A stretch of 64,000 bases of DNA from IDS-8 sp035304345 (GTDB lineage Bacteria; Pseudomonadota; Gammaproteobacteria; Steroidobacterales; Woeseiaceae): positions 1-64,000 of the forward strand of contig DATGQE010000070.1 of the NCBI GenBank assembly GCA_035304345.1, read 5' to 3'. The notes beneath the pieces are model-generated. The model was not told the origin of the DNA, made no database searches, and worked only from the letters and a program-made list of their open reading frames with translations. Made by a program: the position numbers and the translations under genes. Below are positions 44,023 through 52,028 of this stretch, piece after piece. Every line of letters begins with the position of its first letter. The stretch's first letter is position 1.

Positions 44023-46420
44023 GCAGCGCCGCAGCCGCATAGAAGAGCAGCGCGGTGACGATCACGGCGGTGAATCCGAGCTCGACGGCGAGCAGCGCGG
44101 CGAGGGCGGCACTCAGCACGGAGGCGAAGCCGTTGATGCCCCAGGCCCAGGGCAGGAAGGCGGGCGCTTCGCGGGCCGTCCGGGTCAGGCCGATCGGGAA
44201 CGGCATGCCCATGAAGAACGCGAGCGGCGCGATCGCCGCGAGCGCGACCGCGATGCGGCCGGCATCGCCGAGGCCGGCGAGTCGCTCGAAGAGGGACGGC
44301 AGCAGCGTGAGCCACGCGACGGCGACCGCCACGATGGCAGCGACGACCGTGAAGAGCCGCGTGCGCTCCGGGTGGGCCGCAAGGAAGCGCGCCGAAACGC
44401 CGCTCCCCGCGCCCGCGAAGACCAGGAATCCGGCGAGCACGACCGCGACGGCGTACAACGGGTGGCTGAGGAACAGGATCAGCTTCTGGATCGCGGCGAT
44501 CTCGACGAACAGGAACGCGAGCCCGACGAGGAAGAAATAGCCTCCCATGCGTCGCACGAAGGCGCGCGGCCACGTCGTGCGCACGAGCGTGAGCGGCAGC
44601 AGGATGAGCACCGCGCCCGCGAGGGCCGCCTGCAGCACCGTCGCCACGAGGATCAGGTAGCCCCATTCGACGAGCGCGGCACCGCCTTGCTCGCGCAGGC
44701 TCATCAGCTCCTCGAACGCGCTCCATTTGAAGAAGTGAAAGAAATACGGCCGGTCGTCGGTTGCCGGCTCGACGTTGAACTTGTAGCGCGCGAGAAAATC
44801 CGCCCGCCCGTCGCCGAGCAGCGCGACGGCGCCGCGATAGATCCAGGGCTCGGGAAGCCGGTTGTAGCGGTTCGCCTGCTCCGGCGGCATCCCCGGATAC
44901 CAGGCGGTGTCGAAGGAGCGTGACGAGGCGAAGGCGCGGATCGCTTCGATGTCCCCCGCGTCGAACGTGCCGTTCTTCACGAGCAGCGTGCCCGTGTTCC
45001 AGCTCCGGATCATCGCGAGCGACCGGCCGGGCTCCTCGTGATCGGTGCGGCGCAATGCGTCCGCGGCCGTCGCGATGAGCTTCAGGCTGTCGCGCGGCGG
45101 TTGCCGCAGCCAGCGCGTGATCGCGAGGATGCCTCCGGGCTCCAGGTGCCGCAGGTAGTCGGCGAGCGCTTCGACCGTGTAGAGGTACGTTTCTGCAAGG
45201 GATTGCACGCCGGAGCCCGACGCGGCGAACGAATCCAGCAGCGAAACCTGTATGAGGTCCCAGCGCGCAGAGGCGCGCGTGACGAAACCGCGCGCCTCCG
45301 CGACGTGAACGGTGACGCGCGGGTGCGAGTAGATGCCGCCCGAGAACTCGCGGTAAGTGTCGCGTACGAGGGCAACCACCTGCGGGTTGAGCTCGACGGC
45401 GTCGACGTGCTCCGCGCCCAGCGCGAGCGCCATCAGCACGTCCGTGCCGCCGCCGGCGCCGAGCACCAGCACGCGCGGGCGCTCGAGCAGGCGATACGGC
45501 AGGGCGGCGGTGACGTCGGCGAAATGGCCGGGTGAGCGCAGGTCGCCCTCGAAGCGCGTGATCGGCGAGAAGCCTTCGCCGTCGGTGAACAGCGCAAGCT
45601 GCTCCGGGGGTTCGTGCAGCGTGCCGAAGCTCAGCCCCGGCGCGTGCCGGAACGGCACCGTGGGGCTCTCGACCACGGTGAGCAGCCCGAGCGGCCCCGA
45701 GCGCGTCGCGAGGACACGCGCATCGACCGTCTCGAGTGCCTGGCTCAGGCCCTTGTACGGCGACAGGCGCAGGTCCAGCCAGCCGGACGGCAGCAGGCCG
45801 AGCACGACGGCACCGGCCACGGGCAGCGCGAGCCGCGCCGCGCGCCGCGGCGCCGCCAGCGCCGGCAACGCGCACGCGGCGAGCGCCGCAACCGCGAGCA
45901 CGCGCAGGGCGTCCGGCGGGCGGAGGAAGAGAAGCAGCGCGAGGATGCCGAGTGCGCCCGCGCCGGCGCCCACGAGGTCGGCGAGGTAGACGCGATTGAT
46001 GTGGCGGCTCGCGGATGCCAGCGCGAGGCCGATGCAGCCCGCGGCGAAGAAGAACGGCACGAAGAACGCCAGGTACAGCGCGGCGAGCAGCAGGAACTGC
46101 CGCGGCTCCCACACGAGGGCGAGCGCGTTGAACGGGATACGCTGGCCGAGCGCGAAGCAGGCGGTCATGGACAGGGCGAACAGCAGGGCCGAGGCGGACC
46201 AGGCTGCGGTGAAATGCCGTTGGAGCCGGCGCCGCCAGAGCGCGATCGCGGTACCGCTCGCGCCGTAACCCAGAAGCGCCACGCTGATGATCATCCAGGC
46301 GAAGTGATGCCACTGGACGATCGAGAGCAGGCGCATCAACAGGATCTCGTAACCGAGCGCCGCCGCGGAGACGAGAAACACGGCCGGGAGCAGCCAGCGC
46401 GGCGGTGAGTGGGCGCTCAT
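44003..46420 (-). CDS. Integral-membrane spermidine-synthase-like methyltransferase-fold protein
   Basis: This 805-residue protein has two membrane regions flanking a soluble Rossmann domain. About seven helices lie in 10-210. The soluble part (about 215-560) has VLVLGAGGGTDVLMALALGA and DAVELNPQV, the nucleotide-type binding motifs of the spermidine synthase/methyltransferase fold, followed by DLIQVSLLDSFAASG. About seven helices lie in 575-800. It lacks the catalytic DGAE-type segment of true spermidine synthases. Function is unknown; similar multi-domain proteins occur in many bacteria. Confidence 0.85.
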   Translation of the reverse strand: MSAHSPPRWLLPAVFLVSAAALGYEILLMRLLSIVQWHHFAWMIISVALLGYGASGTAIALWRRRLQRHFTAAWSASALLFALSMTACFALGQRIPFNALALVWEPRQFLLLAALYLAFFVPFFFAAGCIGLALASASRHINRVYLADLVGAGAGALGILALLLFLRPPDALRVLAVAALAACALPALAAPRRAARLALPVAGAVVLGLLPSGWLDLRLSPYKGLSQALETVDARVLATRSGPLGLLTVVESPTVPFRHAPGLSFGTLHEPPEQLALFTDGEGFSPITRFEGDLRSPGHFADVTAALPYRLLERPRVLVLGAGGGTDVLMALALGAEHVDAVELNPQVVALVRDTYREFSGGIYSHPRVTVHVAEARGFVTRASARWDLIQVSLLDSFAASGSGVQSLAETYLYTVEALADYLRHLEPGGILAITRWLRQPPRDSLKLIATAADALRRTDHEEPGRSLAMIRSWNTGTLLVKNGTFDAGDIEAIRAFASSRSFDTAWYPGMPPEQANRYNRLPEPWIYRGAVALLGDGRADFLARYKFNVEPATDDRPYFFHFFKWSAFEELMSLREQGGAALVEWGYLILVATVLQAALAGAVLILLPLTLVRTTWPRAFVRRMGGYFFLVGLAFLFVEIAAIQKLILFLSHPLYAVAVVLAGFLVFAGAGSGVSARFLAAHPERTRLFTVVAAIVAVAVAWLTLLPSLFERLAGLGDAGRIAVALAAIAPLAFFMGMPFPIGLTRTAREAPAFLPWAWGINGFASVLSAALAALLAVELGFTAVIVTALLFYAAAALLIPRTR

Positions 46421-46465
46421 GTCCGTGATCGCCCGTGCCGCGAGCGCAGGCGCATCACGGGACCG

Positions 46466-47215
46466 TCAATGCTCGCCGGTGAGCGGCACGAAGCGCACGG
46501 GAGCGACCTGCCGCGTGACGAGCTCTCCTTCGGCCGTCTTCTCGATCAGGAGCAGCTCCTGCGTGACGAAGCGTCCGCCGACCGGTATCACCATGCGCCC
46601 GCCGGGCTTGAGCTGGCGGACCAGCGGCGGGGGAACGTGGCTCGCCGCGGCGGTGACGACGATGGCGTCGAACGGCGCGTGCTCCTCCCAGCCGTGATAG
46701 CCGTCACCGAGCCGCGTCGTCACGTTGTCGTAACCCAGGCGCTCGAGCCTCGCCGTGGCCTCTTGCAGCAGGGGCTCGACGATCTCGATCGTGTACACGT
46801 GATCCACGAGCGTCGCCAGGATGGCTGCCTGGTATCCCGAGCCCGTCCCGACTTCCAGCACGACATGGTCCGGTTGCGGCCGGACGAGGTGCGTCATCAG
46901 CGCAACGATGTAGGGCTGCGAGATCGTTTGCCCGTGGCCGATCGGCAGCGGCCGGTTCGCGTACGCGTAAGCACGTTCCCCTTCCGGCACGAACTCGTGA
47001 CGCGGCACGACGGCGATCGCCCGCAACACCTCCGGCAGGAATCCCCCGTCCACGAGGTCGCCGGCGTAGCGCGCATCCGCGCGCAGCTCGCGAACGAGCG
47101 CCGCCCGGCGTTCCGCCCAGGCGTCGTCGGTTTCCTGTGCCGGGGCGAGCAGGGGCAGGAGCATGCCCGGCAGCCACAGCAGCCAGGAGCGACGGACGGC
47201 GCGGGGCGAGCGCAT
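46466..47215 (-). CDS. pcm: Protein-L-isoaspartate O-methyltransferase with export signal
   Basis: PCMT repairs isoaspartyl sites using S-adenosylmethionine. The core is complete: GHGQTISQPYIVALMTHLV, SAM motif VLEVGTGSGYQAAILA, YTIEIVEPL, LGDGYHGW and the FDAIVVTAA region. The 249 residues begin with a hydrophobic leader (SWLLWLPGMLLPLLAPAQ), so the enzyme seems exported, although SAM is cytoplasmic. A GTG at 47272 would add 19 residues ahead; the ATG at 47215 gives a standard signal peptide. It ends 46 bases before the membrane protein gene starts. Confidence 0.9.
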   Translation of the reverse strand: MRSPRAVRRSWLLWLPGMLLPLLAPAQETDDAWAERRAALVRELRADARYAGDLVDGGFLPEVLRAIAVVPRHEFVPEGERAYAYANRPLPIGHGQTISQPYIVALMTHLVRPQPDHVVLEVGTGSGYQAAILATLVDHVYTIEIVEPLLQEATARLERLGYDNVTTRLGDGYHGWEEHAPFDAIVVTAAASHVPPPLVRQLKPGGRMVIPVGGRFVTQELLLIEKTAEGELVTRQVAPVRFVPLTGEH

Positions 47216-47335
47216 CGCGTCAGGGCCGGAGCGGTGCCGGGGAAGAAGCGACAGGGGTGGGGACGGGGACACGGACCTGGGACATCGTGCGGCTCCGCCG
47301 CTGCGTGCGGGCGCTTCAGTATAAACCGGCCGGCG

Positions 47336-47941
47336 TCAGCCGAGGGTCGCGAGCAGGGTCGCGAACGCGTGCGGATCGGTGACCGCCACGAACAGCAGGC
47401 CCGCGAGAGCACCGCAGAGGTGCGCGTCGTGGTTGATCCGCCCCCGCTCCTGTCGCGCCGCCCACCAGGACCAGGCGACGTAGCCCACGGCGAACAGCGG
47501 TGCGGGTATCGGCACGGGGAGCGGCAGGATGACGAGCTGGCGCGTCGGGAAATAGACGATGAACGCGAACAGCACCGCCGAGATGGCGCCGGAGGCGCCG
47601 AGCGATGCGTAGCGCGGGTCGTGGCGATGCCGGATCCAGGTGCACGCGTGGCTGAGCGCGAGCCCGGTCGCATACAGGGCGAGGAAGGCTGCCGTGCCGA
47701 TGCGGGCTTCCATCGGGAAAGCGAAGAACCAGAACGTGATCATGTTGAACGCGAGATGCGGCAGGTCGGCGTGTACGAAGCCGCTGGTGAAGATCGTATC
47801 GATGCGGCCGCGGCGGACGATCTCGTACGGCCGGAACAGGCAGGCCTCGATGATCGCGGGCACGCGATACATGCCGAGCAGGCTCAGGGCGAGGGTGATG
47901 GCGAACAGGGCGGCGGCGCCCGGCGTGTTCAGTTCGACCAT
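47336..47941 (-). CDS. Rhomboid family intramembrane serine protease
   Basis: This 201-residue membrane protein has six helices. The catalytic dyad is Ser117 in GASGAI and His174 in HDAHLCGA. The family HLAFNM (His62, Asn66) and the oxyanion-associated residues are present. Substrates of bacterial rhomboids are mostly unknown. It sits upstream of pcm on the same strand, separated by more than 100 bases. Confidence 0.92.
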   Translation of the reverse strand: MVELNTPGAAALFAITLALSLLGMYRVPAIIEACLFRPYEIVRRGRIDTIFTSGFVHADLPHLAFNMITFWFFAFPMEARIGTAAFLALYATGLALSHACTWIRHRHDPRYASLGASGAISAVLFAFIVYFPTRQLVILPLPVPIPAPLFAVGYVAWSWWAARQERGRINHDAHLCGALAGLLFVAVTDPHAFATLLATLG

Positions 47942-48101
47942 GGAGAATGCGCCGCTCGCACCTCGTGGGAAGTGGCCCGGAAGCGGCCTACGATACCCGA
48001 GCCGGCGCGACGGATCACTGCCCCCTGTTCATGGGTGGTGCCGCGGCATGCCGGCTCGATTATAGTTCCCCTCCTGGTCCGCACCCGTGAAGGAGAACTG
48101 G

Positions 48102-49052
48102 ATGACGACTCGCCGTGAATTCCTGGGCTACACCGCCGCCGCTGCCGCGGCCCTCTCGCTCGATCCGCGACTCGCGCTGTCGCTGGAACGGGGCAGCCTG
48201 ATCGAGCGCGTCGTTCCCGCGACGGGCGAGAAGCTGCCGATCATCGGGCTCGGAAGCTCGGCGACGTTCCGGCGCATGGCGGACGACGCGAACGTCGACG
48301 AGCTGCGCGAGGTGCTGCGCACGCTGGTCGAGCACGGAGGCAAGGTGTTCGACACGGCGCCGAGCTACGGCGACTCGGAGGAGGTCGCGGGCGAGATCGT
48401 GCAGGATCTCGGAATCATCGACCGGGTGTTCTGGGCGACCAAGGTCAACGTGGTGCCGCGTGGCGGCAGGAAGGCGGATCCCGCGGCCGCGCGCCGCCAG
48501 ATCGAGACTTCGTTCGAGCGCGTCGGCAGCGACACGATCGACCTGATACAGGTGCACAACCTCGCCGACATCCCGACCCAGCTCGGGATCCTGAAGGAGC
48601 TGAAAGCGGAAGGCAGGGTGCGCTACATCGGCACGACCTGCACCAGTGCGGACCAGTACGACTACCTGGCCGAGGTGATGCGCAAGGAACCGCTCGATTT
48701 CATCGGCGTCGACTACGCCGTCGACAACCGCCTGTCGGCCGAGACGATCCTGCCGCTCGCGGCGGACCGGGGCATCGCGGTGCTCGTGTACGTGCCGTTC
48801 GGGCGCACGCGCCTGTGGCAGCGCACGCGCGGCGTGGAGCTTCCCGAGTGGGCGGCGGAGTTCGACGCGCAAAGCTGGGCGCAGTTCTTCCTCAAGTTCG
48901 TCGCGGCCCATCCCGCCGTCACCGTGATCACGCCCGCGACCAGCAACCCCCGCCACATGGTCGACAATCTCGGCGGCGGCATCGGGCGCCTGCCGGACCG
49001 GGAGATGCAGGCCCGGATGATCGAGTTCGTCGACGCGCTGCCGTCCGCGTAG
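48102..49052 (+). CDS. Aldo/keto reductase with Tat signal
   Basis: This exported oxidoreductase of 316 residues starts with a twin-arginine motif (TTRREFLGY) and an Ala-rich core ending near residue 28. The AKR tetrad is visible: Asp84 (FDTAPSYG), Tyr89, Lys114 (WATKVN) and His in QVHNLAD. AAGGAG before ATG 48102 selects this start over a GTG five codons earlier. Export by Tat fits folding with NADP(H) in the cytoplasm. The substrate is unknown. Confidence 0.92.
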   Translation: MTTRREFLGYTAAAAAALSLDPRLALSLERGSLIERVVPATGEKLPIIGLGSSATFRRMADDANVDELREVLRTLVEHGGKVFDTAPSYGDSEEVAGEIVQDLGIIDRVFWATKVNVVPRGGRKADPAAARRQIETSFERVGSDTIDLIQVHNLADIPTQLGILKELKAEGRVRYIGTTCTSADQYDYLAEVMRKEPLDFIGVDYAVDNRLSAETILPLAADRGIAVLVYVPFGRTRLWQRTRGVELPEWAAEFDAQSWAQFFLKFVAAHPAVTVITPATSNPRHMVDNLGGGIGRLPDREMQARMIEFVDALPSA

Positions 49053-49061
49053 GAGGGAAGG

Positions 49062-49484
49062 TCAGGGCTCGGGAGCGCACTCGGTCGCCGGCAGCTCGTA
49101 ACGGGCGTTGTTGGTCTCGTGGACCAGCACGCACTCCGTGCCGGTCGTGAGCAGCCGGAAGCGCTCGGGCATGCCGAGGTCGCGGCCCGGAAGCTGCGGC
49201 TGGCCGAGGCGGCGGATGCGGGCACGCTCCAGGACCAGCAGGCTCGACTGCGTGAACGCGTCGTCCGACAACGTCACGTCGGCGCCGAACAGCATGTCGC
49301 CGATCACGCGCTCGAGCTCCGCGCGGCTTTCCGGCGTCGGGTTGACGACGACGGCGGGGCGGTGGCCCGCGGGCAGCGCTGCCGCCGGCTCCGCGGCGGG
49401 CGGCGCACCGGGCGGCCCCGGGGCGCGGCAGGCCGCGAGCACGAGGCAGGCGGAGAGCAGGATCCCGGTCGCCGTTGCCTTCAT
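49062..49484 (-). CDS. Small lipoprotein, hypothetical
   Basis: This 140-residue protein has a lipobox ending at Cys19 (LAAC) and a proline/alanine-rich linker. A small domain follows with HRPAVVVNPTPESRAELERVI, SDDAFTQSSLLVLERAR and a C-terminal RFRLLTTGTECVLVHE, then two cysteines that could form a disulfide. I recognise no family. The start overlaps the S41 peptidase stop as ATGA, so the two proteins are made together and may work together. Confidence 0.75.
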   Translation of the reverse strand: MKATATGILLSACLVLAACRAPGPPGAPPAAEPAAALPAGHRPAVVVNPTPESRAELERVIGDMLFGADVTLSDDAFTQSSLLVLERARIRRLGQPQLPGRDLGMPERFRLLTTGTECVLVHETNNARYELPATECAPEP

Positions 49485-51049
49485 GGCGTGAGGATGCGGT
49501 TCTCGCGCCACGGTCCTTTCGGCGTGAGGCGGTCCGGCGGTGTGAGCGCACCGGGCTTCGCGACGCCCCGTTCCGGCACGGCGCCGGTCGCGGCCGGGCA
49601 CTGGCCGCCCTGGATGAGCTGAAGTGCCGTCGCGAAGCGCGCCTCGAGCGGATCGCCGAGCGCGTGCTCGAAATCGTCGTGCACGGAGCAGCCGGGGAGG
49701 GGCTCGCCGAAGGGATCGTTGGCCGGCGAGAAGCCGTCGCCGTAGTCGCCGAAGCCCTGGTTGTTGAATCCCTGGAACTGGATGCTGAAGTAGGTCGTGC
49801 CGCAGTTGTCGGTCGGGTAGAAGCCGAACGGCTTGCCGCAGGTCGTCGTGCCGACGAGGACGACCTCGACGCCGACCCCGCGCAGGCTGTTGATGATCGC
49901 CTCGCTCGCGGAGCAGGTGTCGGGGCCGGCGAGCACGTACACGGTCTCGAGATCGAGTGCCGGCAGCGGCTGGCCGGGCGGCTCGGAGAAGCCGAGCGTC
50001 ACGTCGAAGAACGGCATCGGCTCGAGCGGCTGGCCGGTGACGGGATTCGTCACCGGGTGCTTGTCGTTGAAGCGGATTTCCTCGAATACGGCACCGGCCG
50101 TCGGCACGCTGCCCGCGACCATGTAGGCGAGCTGGCTCGCAATGGCCAGGAAACCGCCGCCGTTGTAACGCAGGTCGAGGACGAGATGCTGCACGTTGCT
50201 CGCCGCGAGCTGCTCGACCGCGTCGATCAGCAGGCCCTCGGCGGTCGCGATGTGATCGTTGAAGAGCAGGTAGCCGACGTTCCCCATCGGCGTCGGCACG
50301 GTCTTCACGTTTTGCACCGGGACCGAGGTGACGATCGCCGACACCATGGTGACTTCGCGCGTGCCGGTCGCGCCGACGTCGCGCACGGTGAACGTGTGCG
50401 ACTCTCCCTCGCCGGCGGGGAAGAATGCCGCGTTGAGGGCGTCGGCGTTGCCGTTCTCCACGCTCACGCCGTCCACGAACAGGATCTCCGCGCCGCGCGC
50501 GAGATCGACCGTGGGATCGGTCGCAGGCGAGCCCGGCTCGGTGTACGCGACGCGTACCTCGCGGGGAGGCGCTGCGCGGAGGATCGCCCATTGCACGCCG
50601 TAGCCCGCGGCTTCTCCGGCCTGGGACAGGCGTTCCCATTCCTCCGTGGGGACGGTGAAATGAAACCGGTCCTTGGGCGCCCCGGAAGGCGTCAGCGCGT
50701 TCGTCCTGAGCACCGCGAAGTAGTCGAGCGGAGAGGTGAAATCGCCGGGATCGCGATCGACGATCTCGTCGTACCAGAGGTAGGTCTCGTCGCTCCAGGA
50801 GCGCAGGAAGTTGTTCTCGTCGAGCACCGTCCCCCGGAGATCGCCGGTGCCGGGGCGCGGGTTCACGCAACGGTTCGCGAACGAGGCGGAAGGCTGGAAG
50901 ACGCCGGGACTCCAGTTGCTGCCGCCGCTGCCGCCGCTGCCGCCGTCGTCGCCGCCTCCGCCCCCGCTGCCGCCGCCGCACGCGGCCACGCCCGCGAGCA
51001 CGAACGCGCACAGCAGCCGCACGAGCGCCCCGTCACCTCGCTCGAACAT
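49481..51049 (-). CDS. S41 family peptidase, lipoprotein
   Basis: This C-terminal-processing-peptidase-like serine protease has 522 residues. The lipobox ends at Cys24 (VAAC), followed by a glycine-rich linker (residues 25-44). The PDZ-like region is about 150-250 (GAEILFVDGVSV). The catalytic core has the RYNGGGF strand, nucleophile Ser380 in DTCSASEA and Lys406 in TTTCGKPFG, a Ser-Lys pair 26 residues apart as in the family. It probably trims or degrades envelope proteins. Several cysteine pairs suggest disulfides. The overlapping small lipoprotein follows. Confidence 0.92.
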   Translation of the reverse strand: MFERGDGALVRLLCAFVLAGVAACGGGSGGGGGDDGGSGGSGGSNWSPGVFQPSASFANRCVNPRPGTGDLRGTVLDENNFLRSWSDETYLWYDEIVDRDPGDFTSPLDYFAVLRTNALTPSGAPKDRFHFTVPTEEWERLSQAGEAAGYGVQWAILRAAPPREVRVAYTEPGSPATDPTVDLARGAEILFVDGVSVENGNADALNAAFFPAGEGESHTFTVRDVGATGTREVTMVSAIVTSVPVQNVKTVPTPMGNVGYLLFNDHIATAEGLLIDAVEQLAASNVQHLVLDLRYNGGGFLAIASQLAYMVAGSVPTAGAVFEEIRFNDKHPVTNPVTGQPLEPMPFFDVTLGFSEPPGQPLPALDLETVYVLAGPDTCSASEAIINSLRGVGVEVVLVGTTTCGKPFGFYPTDNCGTTYFSIQFQGFNNQGFGDYGDGFSPANDPFGEPLPGCSVHDDFEHALGDPLEARFATALQLIQGGQCPAATGAVPERGVAKPGALTPPDRLTPKGPWRENRILTP

Positions 51050-51144
51050 CGATGACTCTCCCGGTACGGGCCACGCCCCCTGCGGGCGAATTTTACCGGG
51101 TCAGGCATCCCGCCGCACGCGGGCAAAGGGCCCGGGCGGCCGTG

Positions 51145-52008
51145 TCAGTGCGCGATGCGCCCGAAGCGGCCGCTCGAGAAATCGCGGATGGCCTGCTCGA
51201 TCTCCGCGGGGCTGTTCATGACGAACGGGCCGTAGCCGGCGATCGGCTCGTCGATCGGCTCGCCGTTCAGGATGAGCAGCACGGCGTCCTCGACCGCCGC
51301 GAGCGACAGCCGCGTGCCCTTCGGCTCGAGCAGCGCGAAGCGCGCCCCGGTCACGGTTTCGCCTCCGATCCGGACCGCTCCGCGCAGCACCACCACGGCA
51401 GTCGTCCAGTTCTCCGGCACCTCGAGCTCCAGTGTCTTGCCGCCGGCCAGGCGAACGTCCCACACGTTCATGGGCGTGAACGTCCGTGCAGGCCCGCGCA
51501 CGCCCGCGTGCTCGCCCGCGATGACGCGCAGCCTCCCGGCCGTCGCGGGCAGGTCGACGACGGGAATGTCGGCCGCGACGATCGGCTGGTAGGCGGGGTC
51601 CGTCATCTTCAGCTTCGCGGGCAGGTTGACCCAGAGCTGCACGCATTCGAACGTGCCGCCCGCGCGCGTGAACCCGGGGGAGTGGAACTCCTGGTGCACC
51701 AGGCCGGCGCCGGCGGTCATCCACTGCACGTCTCCCGGGCCGATCCTGCCGCCGCCGCCGTGGGAGTCGCGGTGCTCGACCTCGCCGTGGTACACGATCG
51801 TGACCGTCTCGAAGCCCCGGTGCGGGTGCTCGCCGACGCCGCGCGGCGTCTCCGCGGGCGCGAACTCGTGCGGCCCCGCGTAATCGAGCAGCAAAAACGG
51901 GCTCATCTCCCGCCCGTGCGTCTGGTACGAGAACAGCGACTGGACCGGGAAGCCGTCGCCGACCCAGTGCCGGCCCGGTGCGCCGAAGATGCCGAGGATC
52001 TTTTTCAT
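51145..52008 (-). CDS. Pirin family protein
   Basis: This bicupin of 287 residues has the metal-binding HPHRGFETVTIVYHGEVEHRDSHGG segment (split here: HPHRGFET and HRDSHGG), the pirin sequence WMTAGAGLVHQE, and a second cupin with RGAVRIGGETV. Bacterial pirins often act as quercetin 2,3-dioxygenases or regulators; the physiological role here is unknown. ATG 52008 gives a standard N-terminus; a GTG at 52026 is also possible. The PD40-amidohydrolase gene lies just upstream. Confidence 0.92.
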   Translation of the reverse strand: MKKILGIFGAPGRHWVGDGFPVQSLFSYQTHGREMSPFLLLDYAGPHEFAPAETPRGVGEHPHRGFETVTIVYHGEVEHRDSHGGGGRIGPGDVQWMTAGAGLVHQEFHSPGFTRAGGTFECVQLWVNLPAKLKMTDPAYQPIVAADIPVVDLPATAGRLRVIAGEHAGVRGPARTFTPMNVWDVRLAGGKTLELEVPENWTTAVVVLRGAVRIGGETVTGARFALLEPKGTRLSLAAVEDAVLLILNGEPIDEPIAGYGPFVMNSPAEIEQAIRDFSSGRFGRIAH

Positions 52009-52028
52009 TTCCTGCACAATGAGCACGA

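Noticed and set aside
50928..50988. CCG/CTG-type short tandem repeat as regulatory microsatellite
   Set aside because: It encodes the glycine-rich linker after the S41 lipobox, which explains it fully.
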